Below are positions 8,927 to 16,586 of a stretch of 38,428 nt of DNA, piece by piece. The notes under the pieces were generated by a model. The model was given only the letters and a program-made list of their open reading frames with translations, was not told the origin of the DNA and did no database searches. The stretch's first letter is position 1. The number at the start of each line of letters is the position of its first letter. This stretch comes from Pontibacter ummariensis (GTDB lineage Bacteria > Bacteroidota > Bacteroidia > Cytophagales > Hymenobacteraceae): the NCBI RefSeq assembly GCF_900188175.1, contig NZ_FZOQ01000036.1:1-38428 (forward strand). Direction: 5' to 3'. The position numbers and the translations under genes were made by a program.

Positions 8927-9985
8927 ATGACGAAAATGCGCTCTAAGTACAGGCCATTCCTGAGGCAGATCACGATTGCAGCGCTGACGACAGTGCTTTT
9001 ATACTATGCTGTATTGTTTATACATCAAGGCACCATCTGGGTCTTTAATCTGGGTATCCTGATAGAGCTCACATTTGTGTTTTTCTTTCTGCTAGCTATT
9101 TTCTGGTCACACAGTCTAATATCCAAAACATTTACATCGGCGGCAACCCACAAACTACCGTATTTCTGGAAGCCTGTTCTGGAGGGCCTGACGGTAGTAG
9201 TAAGCAGTATTATTATCTGCTATCTGCTGTACTTTTTGCCTTACACCATTTTCTTCTCTCTGGCAGGAGTGAAACTGGTTTTGTTACCCGAGCGGGTACG
9301 GTTGGCATATGTCATCAGTAGCATTGCGTCTCTTTTCTTCTACTATTTTGTGGAGCGCCAGCGAAACATAAAACAGTTGCAGGCAGAGCACCTCCGGGCG
9401 GAGCAATTACAAAAGGAGAACTTCAGGGCGCAGCTGGAATCGCTGAAGAACCAGGTAAACCCCCACTTCCTCTTCAACAGTCTGAACGTGCTCAACTCCC
9501 TGATCTATGTAGACCCGGATAAGGCCGCAGCTTTTCTGAGCCAGCTGTCCGATGTGTACCGGGCCCTGCTGGACAACAGCAACAAACAGCTGGTTCCCCT
9601 GCAAAAGGAGCTGAACCTAGCTAACTCCTACAGCTATCTCATGAAGACGCGCTTCGGTGACAGCGTGCAGATTAACACCGACGTTCCCTCAGATAAGCTG
9701 TCACTCGAGCTCCCCCCTTCCTCTCTGCAGATGCTCATCGAGAACGCTATTAAACATAATGGTTCAACTAAACAAAAGCCGCTCAGGATATGCATTTATA
9801 CAGAGGGAGATGCGTTGATCGTTAAAAATAACCGGCAGCCACGCCTGGAAGAAGTAAAGTCTACCAAAGTAGGCCTTAAAAACATCCGGAACCGCTACAG
9901 CTATATCACAGACAGGCAGGTAACAGTGGAGCAGACAGCGGATGCTTTTCTGGTAAAACTCCCCTTACTAAAAGTAGAGGCTTAA
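8927..9985 (+). CDS. LytS-type membrane sensor histidine kinase (copy 1)
   Basis: A 352-residue kinase of the LytS/YehU class (His_kinase domain). About four membrane segments occupy residues 12-145. A short coiled coil (about 145-170) leads into the phospho-acceptor NPHFLFNSLN, with His180 as the modified residue. The ATP-binding domain has an N-box, ENAIKHNGS, and a G-box, VGLKNIRNRYSYI. No extracellular sensor domain is present, so the input is probably read in the membrane or through a partner. Its response regulator starts 13 bases downstream, so they form an operon. ATG at 8927 is used; another ATG lies three codons later. Confidence 0.93.
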   Translation: MTKMRSKYRPFLRQITIAALTTVLLYYAVLFIHQGTIWVFNLGILIELTFVFFFLLAIFWSHSLISKTFTSAATHKLPYFWKPVLEGLTVVVSSIIICYLLYFLPYTIFFSLAGVKLVLLPERVRLAYVISSIASLFFYYFVERQRNIKQLQAEHLRAEQLQKENFRAQLESLKNQVNPHFLFNSLNVLNSLIYVDPDKAAAFLSQLSDVYRALLDNSNKQLVPLQKELNLANSYSYLMKTRFGDSVQINTDVPSDKLSLELPPSSLQMLIENAIKHNGSTKQKPLRICIYTEGDALIVKNNRQPRLEEVKSTKVGLKNIRNRYSYITDRQVTVEQTADAFLVKLPLLKVEA

Positions 9986-9998
9986 AGCGATAGAAACG

Positions 9999-10763
9999 AT
10001 GAAGGTAATCATTATCGAGGACGAACAGCTGGCAGCGGAAGCCCTGGAAGCCATAACCAAAAGACTGAGGCCGGAGATTGAAGTCCTGGCTACGCTGAGT
10101 TCTGTGGAAGAGTCCGTCGAGTGGCTGGCCCTGCACCAGTCCCCGGACCTGATCTTTTGCGACATCCACTTATCCGACGGGAGCAGCTTTGAGATCTTTA
10201 AGCAGGTGGAGGTCAAGTGCCCTGTTATCTTCACCACGGCCTATAACCAGTATGCCATCGAGGCTTTCCAGGTAAACAGCGTCGATTATCTGTTAAAGCC
10301 CATCAAGCCAGCAGAGGTAGCCAAAGCGCTCAAAAAGCACGAGGAGCTCAAAAAGCATCACCTGGCCACTGGGTTCGGGGACCTGCAGCAGCTCGTGCAG
10401 GTGCCCCAGCACAGCCACAGTGCCTACAAGACGAGGTTCCTGGTAAAGAACGGACAGGCCATCAAGGCCATTCCTACCCACGAGGTAGCATACTTCTTGG
10501 CGGAGGAAGGAGTCGTGTTCCTGGTCACCGAGCAAGGCAAGCGCTTCGTTATAAACCAGACCCTGGACCAGCTGGAGGAACAGCTGGACAGCGCCCAGTT
10601 TTTCCGGGCAAACCGGCAAGTGCTGGTGCATATTGATGCTGTGCAGGAAGTAAGGCCCTACTTTAAAGGGCGCCTGTCCCTCCTGCTTAAACCCGCTGCG
10701 AAAGAAGAACAGATTATCAGCAGCTCCAGGGCCGCCACCTTTAAAGAGTGGCTGGACCTGTAA
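9999..10763 (+). CDS. LytTR-family response regulator
   Basis: A 254-residue response regulator, partner of the kinase just upstream. The receiver domain (1-118) shows the acidic pair Glu7/Asp8, phospho-acceptor Asp55 (LIFCDIHLSDG), a conserved Thr in TTAYNQYAIEAF and Lys in LLKPIKP. The C-terminal LytTR DNA-binding domain (about 145-250) contains the family's FLVKNGQ start and the FFRANRQVLVHIDAV signature. Such regulators bind pairs of direct repeats, most often upstream of a few nearby genes; the adjacent receptor gene is a reasonable target by inference. The receiver-LytTR linker is rich in Lys and His. Complete and normal in length. Confidence 0.95.
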   Translation: MKVIIIEDEQLAAEALEAITKRLRPEIEVLATLSSVEESVEWLALHQSPDLIFCDIHLSDGSSFEIFKQVEVKCPVIFTTAYNQYAIEAFQVNSVDYLLKPIKPAEVAKALKKHEELKKHHLATGFGDLQQLVQVPQHSHSAYKTRFLVKNGQAIKAIPTHEVAYFLAEEGVVFLVTEQGKRFVINQTLDQLEEQLDSAQFFRANRQVLVHIDAVQEVRPYFKGRLSLLLKPAAKEEQIISSSRAATFKEWLDL

Positions 10764-10825
10764 AATCTTCAAACTCCAAAAAAGACAACAACCCCTTTCA
10801 ATAAACAAGATTAAATAGTACTTTA

Positions 10826-10843
10826 AGCTGTAAAACTACAGCT
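10826..10843 (+). promoter_or_regulatory. dyad in the leader of the thioredoxin lipoprotein gene
   Basis: AGCTGTA (10826-10832) and TACAGCT (10837-10843) form a perfect 7-bp inverted repeat around AAAC, ending 6 bases before the ATG. As RNA it would be a hairpin over the ribosome-binding region; as DNA it could be an operator. Neither role is proven. Confidence 0.4.
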
Positions 10844-10849
10844 ATCCTC

Positions 10850-12043
10850 ATGAGAAAGATATTGTTTTTGTGTACCTGGCCCGCCCTGTTACTGGCCTGT
10901 AACTCTGCCGAAGAGCAGGACCAAACGACTACCCTGGCTGTAGAGGCAAGCGCTCCTGCCGCAGCTGAGACACCCGTTAAGCTTATTCATGCAGAGGAGG
11001 TGCAAACACTGGCCGTTGGGAGCCCTGCACCAGATTTTAGCTTACCCGCAGTAGACGGCCGCATATACAGCCTAAAGGACTTTGACGACAAGAAAGTGCT
11101 GGCCGTCGTGTTTACCTGCAACCACTGCCCCACTGCCCAGGCCTACGAAGACCGCATGATCCAAATAGCCAAGGATTATGAGAACAAAGAGGTAGCCTTC
11201 ATAGCAGTTTCGCCAAACGACCCGCTGGCAGTGCGTCTGGACGAGCTAGGCTACAGCGATATGAATGATAGCTATGAGGAGATGAAAGTACGGGCAAAAG
11301 AAAAGCGTTATCCCTTCCTGTACCTGTACGACGGAGACACGCAGGCAATGTCTGCCGCCTATGGCCCTGTAGCCACACCACACGCTTTTGTGTTCGACCA
11401 GGACCGCAAGCTGCAATACGTGGGCAGGCTAGACGGCTCTGAAAAACCAGGCACTGGCCAGGGGGAAGATCTGCGGGCTGCGCTGGATGCTGTGCTTGCG
11501 GGTAAAGCCGTAGCAGAAGCTACTACAAAAACCTTTGGCTGCTCTGTGAAGTGGTCGGGCAAGCGGGAAGACGCAAAAGAGACGCTGGCAAAATGGGAGG
11601 CAGAAGAAGCAAGCCTGGAAGAAATCGACAAGGAAAGTATCAAAAAGTTAGTAGCCAACGACGGCGAGAACCTGCGCCTGATCAACGTGTGGGCTACCTG
11701 GTGCGGCCCTTGTACCACAGAGTTCCCGGACTTTGTGGACATGAGCCGCATGTACGGCGGCCGGGAGTTTGAACTCATCACCATCAGTGCCGACAAGCCG
11801 GAGAAAAAGGACAAGGTGCTTCACTTCCTGAACGAGAAGAACGCTGCCGCCTCCACCAACTACATTTTCACAGAGGATGACAAGTATGCCCTGATCGAGG
11901 CCATTGACCCGGACTGGCAGGGAGCCCTCCCCTACACCCTGCTGATCAAGCCAAATGGGGAAAAGGTCTACGCCAGGCAAGGAACGATAGACCCTTACGA
12001 AATGAAGAAAGAGATCGTAAAGCAACTGGGCCGCTATTATTAG
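10850..12043 (+). CDS. lipoprotein with two thioredoxin-like domains
   Basis: A 397-residue exported lipoprotein; the lipobox LLAC puts the lipid-modified cysteine at Cys17. Domain 1 (about 55-215) is a peroxiredoxin/AhpC-like thioredoxin fold whose site is Cys90-Asn-His-Cys93 (FTCNHCPTAQAYEDRM). This CNHCP form is typical of stand-alone thioredoxin-family proteins in Bacteroidota. After a charged linker comes domain 2 (about 255-397), a TlpA/ResA-type fold with Cys285-Gly-Pro-Cys288 (WATWCGPC). The two redox sites in one periplasm-facing chain suggest electron relay between domains, for example in disulfide reduction or cytochrome maturation; this is inference. It follows the LytTR gene by 86 bases but has its own leader dyad and a strong terminator, so may be transcribed alone. 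Confidence 0.92.
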   Translation: MRKILFLCTWPALLLACNSAEEQDQTTTLAVEASAPAAAETPVKLIHAEEVQTLAVGSPAPDFSLPAVDGRIYSLKDFDDKKVLAVVFTCNHCPTAQAYEDRMIQIAKDYENKEVAFIAVSPNDPLAVRLDELGYSDMNDSYEEMKVRAKEKRYPFLYLYDGDTQAMSAAYGPVATPHAFVFDQDRKLQYVGRLDGSEKPGTGQGEDLRAALDAVLAGKAVAEATTKTFGCSVKWSGKREDAKETLAKWEAEEASLEEIDKESIKKLVANDGENLRLINVWATWCGPCTTEFPDFVDMSRMYGGREFELITISADKPEKKDKVLHFLNEKNAAASTNYIFTEDDKYALIEAIDPDWQGALPYTLLIKPNGEKVYARQGTIDPYEMKKEIVKQLGRYY

Positions 12044-12058
12044 TTAACCACACCCCAC

Positions 12059-12105
12059 AAAAAGCTCCTGCCAGGTTGGACGTACTAACCTGGCAGGAGC
12101 TTTTT
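12059..12105 (+). terminator. strong Rho-independent terminator
   Basis: A perfect 19-bp stem (12059-12077 with 12087-12105) and a 9-base loop, with five T on the descending arm, 16 bases past the stop of the thioredoxin lipoprotein gene. The core GCTCCTGCC/GGCAGGAGC resembles that of the terminator at 203-240. A-rich on the other side, so it could work in both directions. Confidence 0.93.
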
Positions 12106-12267
12106 GTTTGAATAATTCCCGGCTAACTAAAACTTACCTGAGCTTACCACAGGTGTACATATACCAGGGCTGCCTGGGCCTGTTTTCCTGCAAAACTTTG
12201 TCTGTTTTAAGCTTTGGCGCTATGAGGTGCGTAAACACGGAGAGATTAAAACTTTTAACACAACACT

Positions 12268-12741
12268 ATGAAAGAAACTTTGTATAGAACACTTGCCCTT
12301 GGCGCCCTTGCCGGGCTACGCTCTTTATCGGCCCCTGCTCTGCTAAGCCATTACCTCAGCCAGCACAAAAACCCCGACTTAAAAGGCTCGCCGCTGCACT
12401 ACCTGGGCAACAGCAATGTGTCGCTGGCACTGAAAGGTCTCGCCGCCAGTGAGCTGGTGGGTGATAAGATGCCGAACATTCCGGACCGCACAAAGCTGCC
12501 CTCCCTGGCAATGCGTGGTGCCTGTGGTGCTTTAGTGGGAGCCGCCCTGTACATGCTCGATAACAAAAAGCCCTGGGAGGGTGCCGCCATCGGTGGCGCT
12601 GCTGCCGTTGCCTCCACCTATGCCAGCTATTACCTCCGCCAGTTCCTGGACCAGCACACCCCCTTGACAGACCCTGCCATGGGCCTAATCGAAGACCTGC
12701 TAACAGTCGGTAGCGGCATGAAGGTAGCCAACGATGTTTGA
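12268..12741 (+). CDS. DUF4126-family membrane protein
   Basis: A 157-residue hydrophobic protein matching the DUF4126 pattern: an N-terminal helix ALGALAGLRSLSAPALLSHYL, a central SELVGDKMPNIPDRT segment, then Gly/Ala-rich helices (RGACGALVGAALYML and GAAIGGAAAVASTYASYYL) and an acidic C-terminal end PAMGLIEDLLTVGSG. Four or so membrane segments are likely. The function of the family is not established. The gene stands alone, between a strong terminator and a long structured spacer. Confidence 0.85.
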   Translation: MKETLYRTLALGALAGLRSLSAPALLSHYLSQHKNPDLKGSPLHYLGNSNVSLALKGLAASELVGDKMPNIPDRTKLPSLAMRGACGALVGAALYMLDNKKPWEGAAIGGAAAVASTYASYYLRQFLDQHTPLTDPAMGLIEDLLTVGSGMKVANDV

Positions 12742-12805
12742 CAGCTAAAACAGTAAACGGCGAAGGCCAAATAAGACTAGCCTTTGACGGCCACTAAACA
12801 GCATG

Positions 12806-12837
12806 TGCGAACTCCCGGACTAAGCCGGGTGTTCGCA
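12806..12837 (+). terminator. GC-rich hairpin after DUF4126 gene
   Basis: TGCGAAC-T-CCCGG (12806-12818) pairs with CCGGG-T-GTTCGCA (12825-12837), a 12-bp stem with one T/T mismatch and a 6-base loop. It is followed by ATTAGTTT rather than a clean T-run, about 65 bases past the stop. It may be an imperfect terminator or the 3' processing end of the upstream transcript. Confidence 0.55.
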
Positions 12838-13128
12838 TTAGTTTCCTGGGAACGCCAGGAACACCACAACAGGCCGTTCTTTCACACAGCGACTCAAGTG
12901 GTCTCCAAGGCCTACTAACCTTTAAGAATAGAAAGCCGGACGGTATAAACTTTCCTTTACTTGTTTGTTTCCGAGGCTAACCCATAACGGTAAGAATAAG
13001 TACATTAAGCCATGGCCAGTCAGTGACTGGCTTTAAAAACCAAACTTGTAATAGAAGGCGAAAGGCTCGGCATGCTTGACAGGCCTTTGCTTTTTTTATA
13101 AACTTATCCTGACACATAAACGATACAT
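12838..13128 (+). other. structured non-coding stretch before the sigma-54 regulator
   Basis: No protein-coding frame is apparent. It holds a 7-bp hairpin (TTCCTGG/CCAGGAA, 12843-12859), a perfect 17-base palindrome centred on 13023 (13015-13031, GCCAGTCA-G-TGACTGGC), and AAAGGC/GCCTTT (13061-13066, 13083-13088) followed by GC and seven T (13091-13097), which looks like an intrinsic terminator placed only 32 bases before the next start codon. This order fits a small RNA or a leader with early termination; no known RNA family is recognised. Confidence 0.4.
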
Positions 13129-14295
13129 ATGCCCAAACTTCTGATTATAGATGATGAAAGGGCCATCCGTAGCACATTAAAGGAGATTCTCGAGTTTGAG
13201 AACTACACGGTAGATGAGGCGGAGGATGGTGAAAAAGGACTGCAACTGCTCGGAAAGACCAAGTATGATGCAGTGCTTTGTGACATCAAGATGCCTGGCA
13301 TGGACGGCATCGAAGTGCTGGAGAAAGCCATGGAAATTTCGCCGGACTCCCCCTTTATCATGATCTCAGCCCACGGCACGATCGACACGGCTGTGGAGGC
13401 CACTAAAAAGGGGGCCTACGACTTTCTGCAGAAGCCACCAGACCTGAACCGCCTGCTCGTGACCGTGCGTAACGCGCTGGACAAATCGAACCTGGTGACG
13501 GAGACCAAGATCCTGAAGAAAAAGATCTCCAAGACTTACGAGATGGTGGGCACCTCGCCGGCCCTTACCCGTGTGAAGCAGGCAATCGAAAAAGTAGCGC
13601 CAACAGATGCGCGGGTGCTCATCACCGGGCCCAATGGCTCAGGGAAAGAACTCGTTGCACGTGCCATCCACGAAAACAGCAACCGAAACAGCGGACCGCT
13701 TGTGGAGGTAAACTGTGCCGCTATTCCAAGCGAATTGATCGAGAGTGAGCTGTTCGGCCACGAGAAAGGCTCCTTTACCTCTGCCGTAAAGCAGCGCATC
13801 GGAAAGTTTGAGCAGGCCAACGGAGGCACCCTGTTCCTGGACGAGGTCGGCGACATGAGCCTCTCAGCGCAGGCCAAAGTCTTGCGCGCCCTGCAGGAGC
13901 ACAGGATTACCCGCGTGGGTGGCGATAAAGACATACAAGTGGATGTACGCGTAGTGGCGGCCACCAACAAAAACCTGCTGGAAGAGATAGAAGCCCGCAA
14001 CTTCCGCGAAGACTTGTACCACCGCCTGGGCGTGATCCTGATCCATGTGCCGCCACTGAACGAGCGCCGGGAGGATATCCCCGACCTGGTACATAAATTC
14101 CTGAACGACATTGCCAACGATTACGGCAACAAGCCCAAGACCATTAGCCCGGATGCCCTCCAGTACCTGCAGGGGCTCGACTGGCGTGGAAACGTGCGGG
14201 AACTGCGAAACGTAGTAGAGCGCCTGGTCATCATGAGCGGACCCGAAATTTCAGCAGAGGACGCCAAAGCCTATGCCCGCCCGGTCGTGACTTAG
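13129..14295 (+). CDS. sigma-54-dependent response regulator without DNA-binding domain
   Basis: A 388-residue NtrC-type activator. The receiver (1-120) has Asp8/Asp9, phospho-acceptor Asp52 (LCDIKMPGMDG) and Lys102. The AAA+ domain (about 137-375) has Walker A GPNGSGKE at 167-174, Walker B TLFLDEVGD at 234-242 and an arginine-finger region LYHRLGV near 299. The sigma-54-contacting loop reads GSFTSA (214-219) instead of GAFTGA. The chain ends 13 residues after the WRGNVRELRNVVERL segment, so the usual C-terminal Fis-type helix-turn-helix is absent. Such proteins (for example FlgR of Helicobacter) can activate from solution without binding an enhancer. No partner kinase is adjacent. A clean terminator follows immediately, so the short end does not look like an assembly cut. 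Confidence 0.93.
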   Translation: MPKLLIIDDERAIRSTLKEILEFENYTVDEAEDGEKGLQLLGKTKYDAVLCDIKMPGMDGIEVLEKAMEISPDSPFIMISAHGTIDTAVEATKKGAYDFLQKPPDLNRLLVTVRNALDKSNLVTETKILKKKISKTYEMVGTSPALTRVKQAIEKVAPTDARVLITGPNGSGKELVARAIHENSNRNSGPLVEVNCAAIPSELIESELFGHEKGSFTSAVKQRIGKFEQANGGTLFLDEVGDMSLSAQAKVLRALQEHRITRVGGDKDIQVDVRVVAATNKNLLEEIEARNFREDLYHRLGVILIHVPPLNERREDIPDLVHKFLNDIANDYGNKPKTISPDALQYLQGLDWRGNVRELRNVVERLVIMSGPEISAEDAKAYARPVVT

Positions 14296-14316
14296 GAAAA
14301 AACTGACGCTGCACCC

Positions 14317-14349
14317 AGCCTCTTCTGTTTAAACGGAAGAGGCTTTTTT
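14317..14349 (+). terminator. Rho-independent terminator after sigma-54 regulator
   Basis: AGCCTCTTC pairs with GAAGAGGCT around a T-G-rich, partly self-complementary loop (stem 14317-14344), followed by TTTTT. It starts 22 bases after the stop codon. Confidence 0.88.
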
Positions 14350-14468
14350 ATTGCCCTGCCCCAACGTACAGCCCTCCTGCCTGTGCCCGCTGGCCTATTC
14401 CTCTTTTCCGGTGTTCTTTCCCGAATAATTCCCCTACTTTTGCGGCCTGATTTAGCATTACCCCTTTC

Positions 14469-15812
14469 ATGGACACCTCCACTTATAAAGAGCACTTTTC
14501 AAAAAACTTCCTGCTGGCCTACCCTGTCGTCCTGAGTCAGTTAGGGCACATCCTGGTCAGCGTTTTCGACAGCCTGATGGTGGGGCAGATCGGGACGCTG
14601 CCGTTAGCTGCCGCCTCCCTGGGGAACAGCATCTTCACCATCACCCTGGTGTTCGGGCTCGGGGTGTCGTACAGCATCACGCCCCTGATCGCTGCGGCCG
14701 ACGGACGCCGGAACTACACCCGCATTTCCCTGCTGCTGCTCAACGGACTGGTCTCCAACACTTTGCTGGGCGTTATTTTGTTTATAGCCGGCTATTTCCT
14801 GTCGCCCTTCATCACCTTGTTAGACCAGCCACCAGCCGTGGTAGTGCTGGCGGTGCCCTACATCAACATCCTCTTCCTCTCGATGGTGCCCCTGATGGTG
14901 TTCCAGGCTTTCCGGCAGTTCGCGGAGGGGCTCTCGCTTACCAAGCAGGCAATGTATATTTCCATAGTGGCAAATTCTTTAAATATTTTGCTTAACTATA
15001 TCTTCATTTTTGGTAAATTAGGCCTCGAACCAATGGGACTTGTTGGGGCTGGTTGGGCTACGCTGATTTCCAGAGTAGTGATGGCCTTGATGATGGGAGG
15101 GTATGTGCTGTACGCAAAACGGTTCTTGGTTTTCCGTCGGTTTATGCACCTGCGGCACCTCTCCTTCCACCACATGTACCGCATCTTTAAACTGGGCCTG
15201 CCCATCTCCGGCCAGATGATCTTTGAGATGGGTGCCTTCAGTTTTTCTGCGGTGATGATCGGTTGGCTCGGCGTAAAAGAGCTCGCCGCCCATCAGATAG
15301 CCATCAACGTTGCCTCCGTCACCTACATGATGGCCAGTGGCATTGCCGCGGCCGCCACCATCCGGGTTGGGAACCAGAAAGGTTTGGGTAATTACAGGGC
15401 CATGCGCATGGCAGGTTTCAGTAACCTGGTCTTGGGGATCATCTTCATGACTTGCAGTGGCCTCTTGATAGTACTGGGGAACGAACTGATCCCGATGCTC
15501 TACATCGATGACCCGGAGGTAATCCAGATTGCCTCCACCCTTTTAGTCATCGCGGCCCTGTTCCAGATTTCGGATGGGGTGCAGGTCGTGGGGCTAGGGG
15601 CGCTTCGTGGCCTGGAGGATGTACGTGTCCCAAGCCTAATCTCGTTATTAGCCTACTGGGTGGTTGGCTTACCTGTTGGTTATTTGTTGTGCTTTAAAGC
15701 CGATTTTGGCGTAAATGGCATCTGGTTGGGCCTCCTGGTGGGGCTTTCGGTAGCAGCCGCACTGCTCACCCTTCGTTTCCGGATGCTAAGCAACCGCTTG
15801 ACGCTTAGTTAA
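14469..15812 (+). CDS. MATE-family multidrug/metabolite efflux transporter
   Basis: A 447-residue integral membrane exporter of the MATE (NorM/DinF-like) family, driven by Na+ or H+. About twelve membrane segments are seen, arranged as two six-helix halves. Typical marks are the N-terminal LAYPVVLSQLGHILVSVFDSLMVGQIG, here as LAYPVVLSQLGHIL then VSVFDSLMVGQIG, and the second-half FEMGAFSFSAVMIGWLG with AAHQIAINVASVTYM. Length is normal. It begins 119 bases after a terminator. The DUF922 gene follows on the same strand and may be read through from it. The substrate cannot be assigned. Confidence 0.95.
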   Translation: MDTSTYKEHFSKNFLLAYPVVLSQLGHILVSVFDSLMVGQIGTLPLAAASLGNSIFTITLVFGLGVSYSITPLIAAADGRRNYTRISLLLLNGLVSNTLLGVILFIAGYFLSPFITLLDQPPAVVVLAVPYINILFLSMVPLMVFQAFRQFAEGLSLTKQAMYISIVANSLNILLNYIFIFGKLGLEPMGLVGAGWATLISRVVMALMMGGYVLYAKRFLVFRRFMHLRHLSFHHMYRIFKLGLPISGQMIFEMGAFSFSAVMIGWLGVKELAAHQIAINVASVTYMMASGIAAAATIRVGNQKGLGNYRAMRMAGFSNLVLGIIFMTCSGLLIVLGNELIPMLYIDDPEVIQIASTLLVIAALFQISDGVQVVGLGALRGLEDVRVPSLISLLAYWVVGLPVGYLLCFKADFGVNGIWLGLLVGLSVAAALLTLRFRMLSNRLTLS

Positions 15813-15894
15813 AGTGCAATTTTATGGCACCTTTAAAAAGAAGTGCCTGTTAAAAAAGCAGAAGAACAACGTTTATACTTTTAGCCGAAGTCGA

Positions 15895-16482
15895 ATGTAC
15901 ATTTTCACCCTTTTTCTGACGTTGTGGGCAAGGATACTGCTGTCTGCCCTTTCGCCGGCCGCCTTTGCCCTGGCACCTTACGCCAATAAGGTACCAGCCC
16001 CTGTAGAGACAGACAAACTGATTGTAGAAAAAGTAAACTGGTCAGAGAGCCGCAGGCTCTCCTGGGAGGATTTTAAGGGCCTTCCTGATGCCGGAAACCC
16101 CCACCATGCCCTGACTGCCGCCAACCTGGCCGTAAGCGCCAAGTGCAAAGACAATGCCTTTAACTATGAGGTAAACTGTGTTTTCCTGCCACAGGAGTCC
16201 TGGTCTAAAAACAAGCGCTCCAACAAGTTGCTCGAGCACGAACAACTGCATTTCGATCTGACAGAGGTGCATGCCCGTTTGTTACGCCGCCAGCTGCAGG
16301 AGCTGAACTGCGAAAACCAGAGGACAAAGCTCGGGGAAGCTGTGAACCGCGCTTTTGATAAGTGGAAGGCCGAGCAGAAAGCCTTCGACGATGCTTCGCG
16401 GCATGGCCTGAATACAGCAGAGCAACAACTTTGGGCCGCTAACATTTCCCAGCGCCTGGAAGCCCTGGAGCGTTACAAATAA
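15895..16482 (+). CDS. DUF922 predicted zinc-dependent protease, exported
   Basis: A 195-residue protein with an N-terminal hydrophobic leader (about 1-26) and a DUF922 domain. The family pattern is clear: a WSESRRLSWEDFKG entry segment, then LEHEQLHFDLTEVHAR, where His115-Glu-Gln-Leu-His119 is an HExxH zinc site. The C-terminal part is a charged, mostly helical tail. I chose ATG at 15895 because it begins a proper signal peptide; a GTG at 15814 would add 27 residues, including a Lys-rich run, and lies one base after the MATE stop codon. TACTTTTA at 15875-15882 is close to a -7 box, so it may also have its own promoter. Peptidase activity in the family is predicted rather than shown. Confidence 0.8.
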   Translation: MYIFTLFLTLWARILLSALSPAAFALAPYANKVPAPVETDKLIVEKVNWSESRRLSWEDFKGLPDAGNPHHALTAANLAVSAKCKDNAFNYEVNCVFLPQESWSKNKRSNKLLEHEQLHFDLTEVHARLLRRQLQELNCENQRTKLGEAVNRAFDKWKAEQKAFDDASRHGLNTAEQQLWAANISQRLEALERYK

Positions 16483-16586
16483 GGACTGCAGTACTGGGCC
16501 CGGTGGCCCTCGTAACAACAGCTGTCCCTAAGTCCTGTGCTAAAAGGACCGCCCGATATCTTCTGGAAAGTCCTTGCAACAGGCTG

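Noticed and set aside
13536..14117. 193-codon minus-strand frame inside the sigma-54 regulator
   Set aside because: Serine/arginine-rich antisense shadow of a conserved AAA+ domain.
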